A stretch of 64,000 nt of DNA, from NCBI GenBank assembly GCA_029255685.2, contig CM055312.2, positions 10,750,649 to 10,814,648 on the forward strand, read 5' to 3'. Of this stretch, positions 11,096-22,996 are shown one piece after another. Source of the stretch: Silene conica (Eukaryota > Streptophyta > Magnoliopsida > Caryophyllales > Caryophyllaceae). Position numbers and translations under genes: made by a program. The notes beneath the pieces were generated by a model. The model saw nothing but the letters and a program-made list of their open reading frames with translations, searched no databases and was not told the DNA's origin. How positions within the stretch are numbered: the first letter of the stretch is position 1; every line of letters begins with the position of its first letter.

Positions 11096-13580
11096 GTAAC
11101 TTCTAAATTTGAATTTATTGAGATTTCTCAAATAAAAAGGTCTATTTAGTATTGTCTAACATATTTCTTTTTAAAATTTTCTTTCAATTTATCTATACAA
11201 TCTTATTAAAGAATAACTAAAACACTCATTTAATGTAACATGACAAAAATTAATATGACATGGCATTAGTTTAATGTGACAGGTTGACATCTACTAATTT
11301 AAATATGACATATGAATTTTCAATTATATTATCACTGCACTCATAACAACATTATCGAGTGTTAACATTCTTAAATTTGAACGTCTTCTATTAAAATCCA
11401 TATAAGAAAACAATGATACCAACATCTTTAGTCATAATTCATATAACCGATATTTGTATTTGTACCAGATATCATTTTTTGTGCTTACATAATAAAGAAC
11501 AATTCACTGCACCACTTTTGTATTTAACAAAGTAAACCATTACTATTCAAATGCTAGAAAAACGATTTTTTTCCATATATAAAAAGTACAAACGCATAAC
11601 TTATAAAGTGTACAATTATGTTCTCATCAAAGTTGTTTAATTTTTATTCCATCATTCTCTACTTTAGTGAAATTATATCTCATTTTGTAACAAATTGCAT
11701 GTAATTACATGACAATAATAAAATGGTCATAACTTACAATTTTTTGCATTCACCCATAAATCCATCATTGGTGTGAGTTATGATGATAGGTTTATTTTTT
11801 ATGCTTAACTCTCGTTTTCTTAGAATGATGGATCGTCTAAATAACATATATGACAATATTTTGTAATAAGATAATAATGGCGGATGAAAAAAGGGGGTGT
11901 AATAAGAGATTAGGCATAAAAAATAAGACATGGTCCATTTTATAGGTTTATTGATCGGTCTAATTTTCAAAATTAACTATTGTTTCATTTTGATGATCTA
12001 ACATCTACAATATATTTTAGTAAGATAATAATGATAAATGAAAAAAGGTGTAATATACTAATAATATGAGCTTTGGCAAAAACCGGGCCCATTTTTTATT
12101 AGTATAAATGTATAATGTATATATCTAGATTTTTATATCTACGACACTCGACTATATATGATAATTTATAACCCCATATAATTTAAAAATAAAAAATAAA
12201 AACGAAGATGGCTAGCAATTGTCACTTTCTTTTAAAAAATAGTAATAAAGAGGTTAGTTTTTCAAAGAAGATCAAATCAAATTTGCTATCAAAATGCATA
12301 TTTGTACTAAAATATCACCCTTCAAAATTAACTTTCATAAATTTAGAATTTAATTATATAGAAATAAAAAAAAAACTTTCATAGAGAAATCGAAGATTTA
12401 ATTTACTTATTGTCTAAAAACTAAATTTACCTGCGCATGACATTATTAGTTAGCTAAGCCAATGATTTTATGAAAACGTCTTCACAACGCCTACACAACA
12501 TAAGAGAAACAAAAAACACCACGAATTAGTAATTTATCTTACAAAATTCAAGCTAAGGAAATCAAATAAATTACACAAATTTTCACCCCTCACATAACTA
12601 TTTTATAAGAAGTAAAAGCACAATCTTAAATAGAAGAGGTTAAATAATGTTAATTTAGATTTAGAAGTTGAATAATATATATATTAAAATTTAGTGACAT
12701 TAATATTAATTAGGAAAGGATAATGATTTTGGCATTCAAAGGGTTGTAGCTTATTATGAGTTGTTTTTATAATCTTAATTATGATAAAAATTATTGCAAA
12801 GTTAATATGGGAGTTGAACGGGTGATGGTTAATTATTGCATAATTATGAGAAGAATAATTATGTTTAAAGATGAGAATTATTTGTGACATCAAAATCAAT
12901 ATAGGGCTTTTGGTTTGCCCAAGTATCCTATTATTATTATAGAATTATTTCAAAATTGACAAGAGTAATTATTCTAGAAGATGAAAATTATTTTTTGATA
13001 TCAAAATCATTTTAGTTTACCCCAAGTATCATTTTAATTATATATAGATATGTCACGTATGTGTATATTGGTAATATGATGGAACAGTTGGACAATTATG
13101 TATAGGGAATGACGTGGTTTTGTGACGTGGTAAGTGTTATTTCGTCGAAATATATATAACATTTAATCATTTTTTATGTAGCTTTTTAATAAATTTTTTC
13201 AGATAATGATGTGACTTGATAATATTTTAATATTGGAATGACATACTTTTGACTTGCTTGCTTTTTTTATTTTATTTATATATTTACAGATAAATGAATT
13301 AAATTAATGTAATATGATAAATTGATTATCCATGTAAAATTAAAACATGCCATGTCACATTATTTAAGTTAACATTTTAATAAGATTGTATAGAGGTTGA
13401 CATGTAGGATTGTGGACGTGGATTTTGTTGGGTGTGGTGGCTTTTTGATAATCCTACATGGCTTTTATTGTTGCTGATGTGGCTTTTACTTGGCGTTTTA
13501 GCTTAGCCTTTTAATAAGGTTTTATAGATGGTAGTTTATTGTGACATATAACTAATTTAATTCACACATTTATCTATACT
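11096..13580. other. AT-rich intergenic DNA with short duplications and possible Helitron ends
   Basis: No gene was seen. A diverged direct repeat lies at about 11850-11950 and 12004-12105, with the shared core AGATAATAATG followed by ATGAAAAAAGG. Another of roughly 115-bp period lies at about 12849-12925 and 12963-13045. The word TCTATACAATCTTATTAAA occurs forward at about 11191 and reversed at about 13396, and a variant (TCTATAAAACCTTATTAAAA) is reversed near 13527. These resemble Helitron 5' ends, but no matching 3' ends were found. Confidence 0.45.
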
Positions 13581-13582
13581 AT

Positions 13583-13738
13583 GACATGTTCTTTCTGGTT
13601 TATTTTCAACTCGTTTAAGTTCAGCTCAACTCGTTTCAGTTCATTTCAGTTCAGTTCAGTTCAGTTCAGCTCAGCTCAACTTCATTTAATTCAGTTCAGT
13701 TCAGTTCAGTTCAGCTCGACTATATTAAGTTCAGTCTA

Positions 13739-13740
<2 letters not shown>
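13583..13740. repeat. TTCAG-rich array, relic of the Harbinger-like family
   Basis: The stretch begins with a diverged form of the TIR seen at 6540 (TGTTCTTTCTGG) and continues as TTCAG/CTCAG repeats like those at 7148 and 8935. The rest of the element is absent, probably displaced by the LINE fragment that follows. Confidence 0.55.
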
Positions 13741-13775
<35 letters not shown>

Positions 13776-14014
13776 TTGGGGGAAGGATGCGCGCAGCTAT
13801 CATATAGAAAAGAACAAAATAAGAGTTTACATAAAATTGGCGGGCAGCCGAGATACAATATGAGCTCCCACCCCCTTAGCTACAGCAAAGCTAAGCCTAG
13901 TAAAAATGTACGCAGCCATCCGCGCCCCTGCATCTTGAGATACCGAGTATTGCTGAATCCGCTTCAGCAAGGCTACAGCATCCGCACCCAGCTCCCCAAG
14001 CGAAGAGAAAGAGA
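13741..14014 (-). mobile_element. LINE fragment A, 3' end, 5'-truncated (RTE-like)
   Basis: On the minus strand this encodes the last 60-odd codons of a plant LINE reverse-transcriptase ORF, with motifs SLGELGADAVALLKRIQ and FAVAKGVGAHIVSRLPANFM, ending at a stop at 13827-13829. The 3' tail is an (AAT)n tract at 13741-13773 rather than poly(A), as in RTE-type LINEs. It is homologous to the 3' part of fragment B (39691-41238). It is truncated at its 5' end exactly where the Athila element begins. Confidence 0.8.
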
Positions 14015-14255
14015 AAGGTTGATGAGCTCCATTTTGGTCGTCATTTTCGTTTTCGTTTTCTTTATTTTCGGTCGCGATTCGACCTCAATTTGCGTGTCTT
14101 TGGGTGTTTTTACGTCTGTTGCCTCGTATATTCCTATTCTATCCACTTTTTGTAGGTATTACGGCGGGGGGCGAAGAAACGAGAGAAATCGAGGCGGATT
14201 TAGAGCGATTTATGAAGAATTATGAAGAAATTAGCAAGGCAAGAGCCCAGGCCTT

Positions 14256-14693
14256 CCCAGCCGGTACCCAGCCGGCGGCCGGTTGGCCGGCTGGGGAACC
14301 TGGTCTTGATTTTGAAGAAAATGTTACAGCCCCTTAAGAATAGGCTCCCAGCCGGTGGCCAACCGGCAGCCGGCATGCCGGCTGGGGAGCATATCCCATA
14401 CTTAGCCAAAATCTGAAGAATGAAAGAATTGCATTGTTGGGCAGATTACTCATAAAGGGTCCCCAGCCGGTGGCCAACCGGCAGCTGGTCCACCGGCTGA
14501 GGGTACCTGTAGCCAAGTGAAGAAAGGAAAAAAATCAGAATTGAGTTTTTGGCCTCCCAGCCGGTGCCCGACCGGCAGCCGGCCGGTCGGCTGGGGATGC
14601 ATGTGCATTGGAGAAAAATCGAAGAAAAAGTCAGAAGTCGGATTTTGGGCTCTCAGCCGGTCCACCACCGGCAGCCGGTCCACCGGCTGAGAG
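14256..14693 (+). repeat. Five GC-rich hairpin modules in Athila U3
   Basis: Each 40-45 base module has the plan CAGCCGGT-spacer-ACCGGCAGCCGGT-spacer-ACCGGCTG. Outer arms pair with each other, and the central block pairs with itself or with either arm. Modules are 60-75 bases apart in AT-rich surroundings. The last has arms CTCTCAGCCGG/CCGGCTGAGAG, while others have CCCAGCCGG/CCGGCTGGG, so paired bases change together. Confidence 0.85.
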
Positions 14694-14716
14694 GCCTTTT
14701 TCGTATTTCCGCACTC

Positions 14717-14724
14717 TATATAAA
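14717..14724 (+). promoter_or_regulatory. TATA box of the Athila 5' LTR
   Basis: TATATAAA lies 24 bases after the last U3 hairpin module and before an AT-rich R/U5-like region. The same motif recurs in the 3' LTR at 27212-27219. The transcription start is inferred to lie about 30 bases downstream. Confidence 0.65.
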
Positions 14725-15721
14725 CCCGCACTTGTGTAGACTTATTATCACGCATTCTTAAGCTTATTTTAGGGTTTTTGCACTGTTCCATTGTTCTATA
14801 CTTAGACTCAAAAAACTCTCTTAATATTTTAATCCTCTTTAGATCTTAGTTTAATCTTTCAATATTAGTTAATCCTTTCTTAGTAATTCTCTTAGCTTTG
14901 TTCTTGGGCAATTTTAGAAGATTCTTATTGGGTTGTAATTTGAGGGTTTGAGAGAATCCTCCAAGTTGTAATCCAAGTTCCTTGCTTTTTCCTTATTATT
15001 GGTATAATCTTCCTAATCTCTACTTTGTCTTTGCATTTTGTTTTAGTTTTGCTTGTTCAATTATTTACTCTCATTAATTTCCACCATGTTTAGCATTAAT
15101 ACTTTATTTGTTCAAGTTTATTCCTTAGCCATGTGTGAGTAGTCTTATTCTAGGGTTAGGGGGTTTGCTTGGGTAGTTAGTAGCCATGAAAAATGCCTAG
15201 AGTTAGTCTTGTTTGCTTCTTTGGTTAAGTTTTCGCATCTTGCATGTTATGTGTTTGATGAAATGCCTCAACGACGGTTGGGTGTTAGTCTTCACTTTGT
15301 TTGCTTTAGACGAAAGTCTTGGGGTTTCATGAGCATGCTTGTGTGTTAGGTTAGCTTGGCTTGTAGCGAAAGCTAGGACTAGACTCGACCTAAGGGTTTG
15401 TCAACTCGAGAGAAGAGACAACCCTAGACCTACCATAGAAGTGATACAAGACCGTTATCTTACGTTTGGCTACCGACTTACCTAGGTGACCCCCGACACC
15501 CTAGTCCTCTTTATCATCAACTTCATCTAGATTTACTTGCTTTAGTAGTTAATTAGTTTTTCCAAACCAAAACCTTTTACTCCGACTCATACTAAAATTA
15601 AAGCATAAATATACAACTTCCCCACCGTCTTTTGGGTTCGACCCTAAATTATACTACTTAATTTGGGAGTTTATAAATTGTTTTTGATGCCAGAATCGAC
15701 GACAAAATCCGGCCATCAAAA

Positions 15722-15739
15722 TGGCGCCGTTGCCGGGGA
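15722..15739 (+). other. Athila primer-binding site (tRNA-Asp)
   Basis: TGGCGCCGTTGCCGGGGA starts three bases after the 5' LTR. It is complementary to the 3' end of plant tRNA-Asp including CCA, which is the usual Athila primer. Confidence 0.85.
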
Positions 15740-15891
15740 AGGTGTTTAGAAGTTGTGTAGTTTAGTTTTAGTTTTAGTCTTGAGTTAGTTGAGCTTGCTT
15801 TTGTTTTGATAAAAGATTTGGTAGTTATTTGTAGAGTGCTTGTTTTATTGCTCACCCTAGTGTTTAATAAACACTAGGACGACTAATTGGT

Positions 15892-18800
15892 TTGCTAAGT
15901 TTTATGCCTAGGGGTGACTCTAACTCTTTGTTGTCATCTTCCGAACCGGAGAGGCTCTTTCGGGCTTTAAGGAGGAAGACCATTGCAAGAGTAAGAATTG
16001 CGTCCCAAGCATCTACTAGCCAAAACAACCCCTCTTCATCCGAACCACCAAGTCCCAATCAAAGCAATCCTAGCCCAACATCCGAAAGTTTTGACAATCC
16101 GTTTTATCAATCACCACCACAATCACCACACTTTCCAAACAACCATCCAATTCATATAATGGCCGCTCTTCGTGATCATAACCGGCCCAATCACAATGAC
16201 ACCACCAATCCAATCAACTTCGGGGTCCTTGTTCCTCAAAATTTCGAAATACACCCTTCGCAAATGAGTTCAATCGAAAAGAATGCCTTTAGCGGGGCTT
16301 CCCACGAAGATGCTCATGGGCACTTGAGAAAGTTCAAGGGTAAAGTCGCGATGATAAAGAAAACCGGAGTACCCGAGGAGACACTAAGGCTTATGCTTTT
16401 CCCCTATTCCTTAACCGACAAGGCCGATATGTGGCTAAATGTCCATGCTCCAAATACATTCACCACATGGGACGACTTGGCAACGGCTTTCCTTGCCAAG
16501 TACTACCCATCATCCAAGACCGCGATGCTCCGGAATGAGATAACTCAGTTTCAACAAGACGAGGGAGAATCTTTGGGAGAAGCTTGGGATAGATACCAAG
16601 ATTTGATAGCCAAGTGCCCACACCACGGGATACCACCTTGGTACACAACTCAAACTTTTTTCCAAACCCTTCTCTCCCGGACTAAGGAAATGGTTAATGC
16701 ATCGGCGGGTGGTAGCTTTGACCACTTGCCACATGAGGAAGGAACGGAACTCATTAAGAAGATTGTTGATTCGGAGGAAAACTATGGTATTAGGGGGAAT
16801 GTCTTGAGGAAGAGTAGCAAGTACCCTAGTGAGCACCTTTCCAATGCTAAGGCAAACAAAGAAACCAATGCCAAGTTGGACATGTTAACCAAGAAATTGG
16901 AGGAATTGACAAAGGGCTCCACTAGCAAAGAAACCAAGACCAATGTCCCGGGGATGTACCAAGTAAATAGTGTTGCCACATGTGATTTATGCGGAGGAAG
17001 TGGGCACACATTTGAAGTTTGTGCAAACAACTCAATTGAGGGAAGTGGAAGTGAGGAAGAATTGTATGCTTTTCAAGCATTCAACAATCCTAGAAACCAA
17101 AATACTTTCAACCCCAATTCAAACTACTATCACCAAGGGATTAGAGGTAGTCCTTATTTGAGTTACAAGAGCACCAATGTGTTGAATCCTCATCAAATTC
17201 AACAACCTCAAGTGCAAAACCCCCCCGGTTTTCAACCAAGGGGTGGAAACTTCAATCCAAGGAACAATTTCAACAACAACAATTTCTACCAAGGCAATCA
17301 ATCCAATCAAGCCAATCAAGGCTTTCAACAAGGTTTCAATGATCCAAACTTCAACCCCAATTTCCAAAACAACCAAAATCCACAAAATTTCAATCCAAAT
17401 TTCAACAACAACCCAAACTACAACCAACACCAAAACCAAAGCTTCAATCCACCACCATTTCAAAACAACCCCAATCAAAATCAAATCAACTACAACCACA
17501 ACCCACAAAATCTCAACAACCCAAATTACAATCAAAATTTCAACCAAAACTTTCCACCAAACAATCAAGGCCAAAACTTCAACAATCAAGTTCCGAAGGG
17601 CAACTCTCAAGGTGGGGGTGCAAGGAATGATTATGGATTCCCCTTGCCCCTCACCAATGCACCTCACCAAGATACTAGTGATTCCCAAGTGGGTGAGTTA
17701 TTGAAGCTTGTCAAGAACATGCAAGCAACTCATACCCAAGAGATGGCTAATTTGAAGAGTGCCAACCAAAGGGAGATACGGGAAATGGAGGCTCGAGTTG
17801 CCTCTCAAGCTCTAGCCAATCCACAAAGGCCACCGGGCGGCTTCCTTGCCCAAGGTCAAAGTTCCAAAGATGCATCACACAATCACCAAGCACATGCGGT
17901 GATTTTGAGAAGTGGAACGGAGCTAGAAGACCCGTACAAAGACTACAACTATGGTGAAGAGGAGCCTATCTTGGAGCTTGTGAAAGACAAAGGAAAAGAA
18001 GTTGATGGTGGCAATTCAAGGGATGATGACTTTTATGTGGAGGACCTCCCTTATGAGGAGAAAGAAGATGAAGTTATCTTGGAGGAGGTGGATGCTAGAC
18101 AAGAGGAGTTGGTTTCACAACCAACTACTAAGGTAACAAGCAAACCAACACCCACCAAGGTACTATCTAACCCTCAACCAACTAGCTTGCCTTATCCTTC
18201 AAGGGCTTTGAAGGGAAAGGAAAACCTCAAGTTCATAAATTTTTGTAAAATGATTGAAAAACTTGAAGTGACTCTTCCCTTTACGGAGGTGATATTGAAT
18301 ATGCCAACTTATTCCAAATTCTTAAAAGAAATTTTGTCGGGCAAGAGAACCTTGGGTGACCAAGAAGTAATGGCTATGAGGGAGGAGTGTAGTGCACTTC
18401 TCCTCCAAAAGGAGCCAAAGAAACTTGGTGATCCGGGGAGTTTCTCTATCCCTTGCATAGTTGGTGGCATTCCAATCTCTCGTGCCCTTTGTGATTTAGG
18501 AGCTAGTGTAAGTGTACTTCTTTTGAAAGTTGCAAAAAGAATTGGTTTGAATGATTTAGTTCCTACAAGTATCACCCTCCAATTGGCGGATAGGTCCGTC
18601 AAGCGCCCTTTGGGAGTGCTTGAGGATGTACCCGTCAAAGTGGGTAAGCATTTGATTCCCGCCGATTTTGTTGTCCTTGATATTCCGGAGGATAGCCACA
18701 CTCCCATCATCCTTGGTAGGCCTTTCTTGGCTACCGGAGGCGTCTTGATAGACGTTAAGAATGGGCGGCTCACCTTTAGAGTTGGGGATGACAAAATTGA

Positions 18801-21800
18801 GTTTAATCTACCTACTATGATGAAAGGTCCAAAGCATGATGAGGCATTTACATTGGACATTGTGGAGCAAGTGGTAAGGGAGATGGTAGAGATGGAAGAA
18901 GAGGAGGAAGGCCACATGGAACAATTATGTGGCATCACAACTAGTGAAGACAAGGAAATGGATGAGGACATTGAGCTTGAAGATGAAGAAGTTGAGAAGG
19001 TGGAGGGAATGCTCCCTCCAAAGGTACAACTCAAAACCCTTCCTCCCTCCCTCAAGTATGCCTTTCTTGGGGAGGGAGAGGCTTACCCGGTGATCATCAA
19101 TGCCAACCTCAATGAGCAACAAGAATCCAAACTCATTTCAACTTTAAAGGATCATAGGAGCTCATTGGGGTATAGCCTTGATGACATCAAGGGGCTAAGC
19201 CCGAACCTTTGCATGCATAGAATAATTCTAGAGGAAGGGAGTCGACCTAGAGTGGAGGGTCAAAGGAGATTGAATCCGAAAATGGCGGATGTAGTGAAGA
19301 GTGAAGTCCTTAAATTGCTTGAGGCCGGAATCATATATGAGATCACGGATAGTCGGTGGGTGAGCCCCGTCCATGTTGTCCCCAAGAAGGGGGGTGTAAC
19401 ATTGGTTACACAAGAGGATGGGACCTTCTTACCGACTCGTCCGGTGACCGGTTGGAGGATGTGCATCGATTACCGTAAGTTGAATGCGGCAACTCTCAAA
19501 GACCATTTCCCAATCCCCTTCATTGATCAAATGCTAGAGAGGCTTGCGGGGCATTCGTACTATTGTTTTCTTGACGGTTATTCCGGGTTTTTTCAAATAC
19601 CTATTCACCCGGAAGACCAAGAGAAAACAACTTTTACATGCCCCCAAGGTGTGTATGCTTATCGGCGGATGCCATTCGGGTTGTGTAATGCACCCGGCAC
19701 CTTTCAAAGGTGCATGATGGCCATCTTTGCCGATTTCCTTGAGAAATCTATGGAGGTTTTTATGGACGATTTTAGTGTTCATGGTGATTCATTTGACCTA
19801 GGGCTTTCTAATCTTGTGAATGTATTGAAAAGATGTGAGGAGCACAATCTTGTCCTAAATTGGGAGAAATGCCATTTCATGGTAGAGGAGGGGATTGTGC
19901 TCGGTCACATAGTGTCCAAGAGGGGCATAGAAGTTGATGGTGCAAAAGTGGCGGTCATTGAGAACTTGTCACCCCCCACAAATGTGAAAGGGGTGAGGAG
20001 TTTTCTTGGACATGCCGGCTTTTACCGGCGTTTTATCAAAGATTTTTCCAAAATTGCCAAGCCATTGACTTCTCTTCTTCTCAAGGATGCTCCCTTTTTG
20101 TTTACTAATAATTGTCTTGAAGCCTTTGCTAGGATCAAAGAAGCACTTGTGACGGCTCCTATTATTCGTGCTCCGGATTGGGGATTGCCTTTTGAGATTA
20201 TGTGTGACGCATCCGACTACGCGGTAGGAGCGGTCCTAGGTCAAGTTGTGGATAGGAAACACCACGTGATATACTATTCAAGCAAGACTCTTGATTCAAC
20301 TCAAGCAAAGTATTCCACGACCGAAAAGGAGATGTTAGCAATCGTGCATGCCATTGAGAAGTTTCGGCAATATCTCATGGGATCTAAAGTGGTGGTGTAC
20401 TCCGATCACACCGCTTTGAGGCAATTAATGTTGAAGAAAGATGCCAAGCCAAGACTCTTGAGATGGGTTCTTTTACTCCAAGAATTTGATCTAGAGATAA
20501 GAGACAAGTCGGGGTCGGAGAATGTGGTTGCGGACCACTTGTCTAGATTGACTTTTGAGGATCATGGTTTGCATGATAGAGATGGCCCAATCAATGAATG
20601 GTTGTGTGAGGATAGTTTGATGGCAATAGGCAATAAGTTGCCTTGGTTTGCGGATATTGCCAATTATCTTGTTAATGGCTTTATCCCGGAGGAGTTGGAA
20701 GCAAGAGAAAGGAGAAAGTTGAAGGTTGATGCTAAGAGATATTTTTGGGATGATCCCTACCTTTTCAAGAAGTGTGGGGATGGGCTCTTGAGGAGATGTG
20801 TATCAAAGGAAGAGGGGCTCGAAATTGTTGATATGCTTCACAACTCCGCCTATGGAGGGCACTTGGCGGCTTCACGGACTATAGCCAAGGTTCTTCAAGG
20901 AGGGTTCTTTTGGCCTTCAATGTTCAAAGACATTCACGATGTTGTTAGATCTTGTGATGCTTGTCAAAGATCGGGCAACATCGGTAAAAGGAATGAGATG
21001 CCCCTAAAAACCATCTTGGAGATTGAGTTGTTCGATTGTTGGGGGATTGACTTCATGGGACCTTTCCCCAATTCATGCGGGAATGAATACATCTTAGTAG
21101 CCGTGGATTATGTCTCGAAATGGATTGAGGCGGTTGCCTCCCCCACCAATGACTCCAAGGTAGTGGTAAAGCTCTTCAAGACCATCATCTTTCCCCGTTT
21201 TGGTGTACCCCGAATAGTGATAAGTGACGGAGGTTCTCACTTCCGGAAACATACATTCAAAGCCCTCCTAGCCTCCTATGGAGTGACCCACAAGGTAGCA
21301 CTTGCCTACCATCCTCAAACTAGTGGGCAAGTGGAGGTTTCAAATCGTCAAGTCAAAGCTATTCTAGAGAAGGTGGTGCAAAAGAACCGGAAAGATTGGT
21401 CCCAAAAATTGAACGATGTGCTATGGGCTTTGAGGACGGCCTACAAAACTCCTATAGGAATGACTCCCTACAAGCTTGTGTACGGGAAAGCATGCCACCT
21501 CCCGGTGGAGCTTGAGCACAAGGCTTGGTGGGCCTTGAAGGAGATGAACTTCAATTTAGACATGGCCGGGGAGAAAAGATTCTTTCAAATGAGTGAGCTC
21601 GAGGAGCTTAGATATGAAGCTTATGAGAGTTCAAAACTCTATAAGGAGCAAACGAAGAAGTGGCATGATGCCAAGCTAGTGAAGAAAAATGTGAGCGTAG
21701 GAGACCTTGTTCTCCTCTTCAATTCTAGAGTCAAGAACTTTCCCGGGAAGCTTAGATCACGGTGGTCCGGGCCCTTCAAAGTGATGGATATTTCTCCTCA

Positions 21801-21939
21801 TGGGGCCTTTGAGCTTTGGAGTGAAGGCGGTGGCACCTTCAAAGTCAACGGGCATCGGATTAAGCGCTATTATGAAGGAGACTCCAAAGGCACCGTCGAA
21901 GTTGTTGACCTCGGGGACCCACTCCCCGAGGAGGATTAA
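15892..21939 (+). CDS. Athila gag-pol polyprotein, 2015 aa
   Basis: One long open frame encodes the structural and enzymatic proteins of the retroelement. In order: gag from about residue 90 to 330; a zinc knuckle [14 protein letters not shown] near 363; a very Asn/Gln-rich linker (about 405-590); an aspartic protease-like region with [12 protein letters not shown] near 866; reverse transcriptase with [11 protein letters not shown] near 1288; RNase H with [14 protein letters not shown] near 1435; an integrase zinc-binding region near 1650-1690; and an integrase core with [18 protein letters not shown] and HPQTSGQVE at about 1720-1820. There is no chromodomain after integrase, consistent with Athila. 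The frame is uninterrupted, so this part of the element looks whole. Confidence 0.93.
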   Translation: MLSFMPRGDSNSLLSSSEPERLFRALRRKTIARVRIASQASTSQNNPSSSEPPSPNQSNPSPTSESFDNPFYQSPPQSPHFPNNHPIHIMAALRDHNRPNHNDTTNPINFGVLVPQNFEIHPSQMSSIEKNAFSGASHEDAHGHLRKFKGKVAMIKKTGVPEETLRLMLFPYSLTDKADMWLNVHAPNTFTTWDDLATAFLAKYYPSSKTAMLRNEITQFQQDEGESLGEAWDRYQDLIAKCPHHGIPPWYTTQTFFQTLLSRTKEMVNASAGGSFDHLPHEEGTELIKKIVDSEENYGIRGNVLRKSSKYPSEHLSNAKANKETNAKLDMLTKKLEELTKGSTSKETKTNVPGMYQVNSVATCDLCGGSGHTFEVCANNSIEGSGSEEELYAFQAFNNPRNQNTFNPNSNYYHQGIRGSPYLSYKSTNVLNPHQIQQPQVQNPPGFQPRGGNFNPRNNFNNNNFYQGNQSNQANQGFQQGFNDPNFNPNFQNNQNPQNFNPNFNNNPNYNQHQNQSFNPPPFQNNPNQNQINYNHNPQNLNNPNYNQNFNQNFPPNNQGQNFNNQVPKGNSQGGGARNDYGFPLPLTNAPHQDTSDSQVGELLKLVKNMQATHTQEMANLKSANQREIREMEARVASQALANPQRPPGGFLAQGQSSKDASHNHQAHAVILRSGTELEDPYKDYNYGEEEPILELVKDKGKEVDGGNSRDDDFYVEDLPYEEKEDEVILEEVDARQEELVSQPTTKVTSKPTPTKVLSNPQPTSLPYPSRALKGKENLKFINFCKMIEKLEVTLPFTEVILNMPTYSKFLKEILSGKRTLGDQEVMAMREECSALLLQKEPKKLGDPGSFSIPCIVGGIPISRALCDLGASVSVLLLKVAKRIGLNDLVPTSITLQLADRSVKRPLGVLEDVPVKVGKHLIPADFVVLDIPEDSHTPIILGRPFLATGGVLIDVKNGRLTFRVGDDKIEFNLPTMMKGPKHDEAFTLDIVEQVVREMVEMEEEEEGHMEQLCGITTSEDKEMDEDIELEDEEVEKVEGMLPPKVQLKTLPPSLKYAFLGEGEAYPVIINANLNEQQESKLISTLKDHRSSLGYSLDDIKGLSPNLCMHRIILEEGSRPRVEGQRRLNPKMADVVKSEVLKLLEAGIIYEITDSRWVSPVHVVPKKGGVTLVTQEDGTFLPTRPVTGWRMCIDYRKLNAATLKDHFPIPFIDQMLERLAGHSYYCFLDGYSGFFQIPIHPEDQEKTTFTCPQGVYAYRRMPFGLCNAPGTFQRCMMAIFADFLEKSMEVFMDDFSVHGDSFDLGLSNLVNVLKRCEEHNLVLNWEKCHFMVEEGIVLGHIVSKRGIEVDGAKVAVIENLSPPTNVKGVRSFLGHAGFYRRFIKDFSKIAKPLTSLLLKDAPFLFTNNCLEAFARIKEALVTAPIIRAPDWGLPFEIMCDASDYAVGAVLGQVVDRKHHVIYYSSKTLDSTQAKYSTTEKEMLAIVHAIEKFRQYLMGSKVVVYSDHTALRQLMLKKDAKPRLLRWVLLLQEFDLEIRDKSGSENVVADHLSRLTFEDHGLHDRDGPINEWLCEDSLMAIGNKLPWFADIANYLVNGFIPEELEARERRKLKVDAKRYFWDDPYLFKKCGDGLLRRCVSKEEGLEIVDMLHNSAYGGHLAASRTIAKVLQGGFFWPSMFKDIHDVVRSCDACQRSGNIGKRNEMPLKTILEIELFDCWGIDFMGPFPNSCGNEYILVAVDYVSKWIEAVASPTNDSKVVVKLFKTIIFPRFGVPRIVISDGGSHFRKHTFKALLASYGVTHKVALAYHPQTSGQVEVSNRQVKAILEKVVQKNRKDWSQKLNDVLWALRTAYKTPIGMTPYKLVYGKACHLPVELEHKAWWALKEMNFNLDMAGEKRFFQMSELEELRYEAYESSKLYKEQTKKWHDAKLVKKNVSVGDLVLLFNSRVKNFPGKLRSRWSGPFKVMDISPHGAFELWSEGGGTFKVNGHRIKRYYEGDSKGTVEVVDLGDPLPEED

Positions 21940-22214
21940 TTTCAAGGAAGTTTGATCATGAAAGGTTTGGTGGAGTCACTCAACAACCACCGGTTGTAAG
22001 TATTAGTTCTCTTTAGTTCATCTAGTTTTCATGTTAGTTTCTTTGTTAGTTCGGTTTTAGTTTAATTTTTAGGTTACATGAGGTATTTGGATATGTTTGT
22101 TGCTTGTTTGTGAAAGATTCATGGGTATAGTCGGAGGATTATTGGCAAAACCGTTGTAGGCAAAGTTAATTTTTATGTTCAAATTAAATAATTTCTCGAA
22201 ATTGTGTACAGGTA

Positions 22215-22797
22215 CTCCCAGCCGGCCCACCGGCCGACGGTACCATACCGGCTGGGAGGCCCTGGACACATTTCTGTTTTTGATAGTTTATTTTGGCAGA
22301 TTTCAGATTTTGCATCCCCAGCCTGTACACAACCGGCAGCCGGTCCACCGGCTGAGAAGACGAGCACTTATTCAAAAATCGAAACTCAAGAGGAAGTGAT
22401 TCCGAGCCGGTAGGCCGGCAGCCGTTCCACCGGCTGAGAATCTTGTTGTGTGAACCAAAAGTGAAGAAAAAGGAAGGAGAAGGAACCCCAGCCGGTCGGC
22501 CGGCAGCCGGTCCGCCGGCTGGGAGTGTTTTTGTAAGTGAAGAATTCGAAGAAAAGAAGAAGGAGTTGGACTCTAAGCCGGTCGGCCGGCAGCCGGCCCG
22601 CCGGCTGGGAGTGTTTTTTGTGAGTGGGAAAAGAAGAAGAAGAAGAGGAGAAGTGGAAACTGAAGACCTGATTTTGAGCCGGTCGGCCGGCAGCCGGTCC
22701 ACCGGCTCAGAATCAAAGCCCTTTGAAAAACATTCGAAAAAGCAAACCCTCACTCTCAGCCGGCTTGCCGGCGGCCGGTCCCAGACCGGCTGAGAGT
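22215..22797 (+). repeat. Seven GC-rich hairpin modules between pol and the 3' ORF
   Basis: Modules at 22215-22258, 22316-22358, 22402-22440, 22486-22524, 22571-22612, 22675-22709 and 22752-22797 share the plan of the U3 modules. Arm sequences vary but stay paired: CTCCCAGCCGG/CCGGCTGGGAG in the first, TGAGCCGG/CCGGCTCA in the sixth, ACTCTCAGCCGG/CCGGCTGAGAGT in the last. The last ends 13 bases before a TTTAAAAC stretch and about 210 bases before the 3' ORF. Confidence 0.87.
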
Positions 22798-22996
22798 CCT
22801 CTGCCGCGATTTAAAACACTCGATACCCCTCTTTTCTTTCTCATTTCTACCTCATTTCTTAACCATTTCCCTTCATTTCTTCTTCATCCTTCCTTATTTC
22901 CTCCTCTCCATTCATCCTTTACCCTCAAATACTCCCTCAAACTTCACCAAACTCTCTCAAATCAAAACCCCCTTTGTTCCCTCATCACCTTATCCT

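Larger units (their letters stand above)
14020..15718 (+). repeat. Athila 5' LTR
   Basis: 1699 bp, starting TG and ending CA. Upstream of the TATA box, U3 carries five GC-rich hairpin modules (14256-14296, 14346-14388, 14461-14503, 14556-14596, 14650-14693). The downstream part is AT-rich. It is nearly identical to the split 3' LTR. Confidence 0.93.

Noticed and set aside
13581-14225. 214-aa plus-strand ORF
   Set aside because: It runs through TTCAG repeats, an ATT microsatellite, the antisense of LINE fragment A and the start of the Athila LTR; no protein logic.
14256-14693. CRISPR-like regularly spaced repeats
   Set aside because: Spacing is irregular, modules vary and sit in a plant LTR; they are hairpin modules, not a CRISPR array.
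17119-17688. 189-aa hydrophobic minus-strand ORF
   Set aside because: Antisense of the Asn/Gln-rich linker of Athila gag; its Val/Ile/Leu content is a by-product of CAA/AAT codons.
18309-19055. 248-aa Ser-rich minus-strand ORF
   Set aside because: Antisense of the Athila protease region; no family resemblance.
22184-22793. ORFs on both strands through the GC-rich hairpin region
   Set aside because: Frames follow the CCGGC repeats on either strand and differ between modules; not coding.
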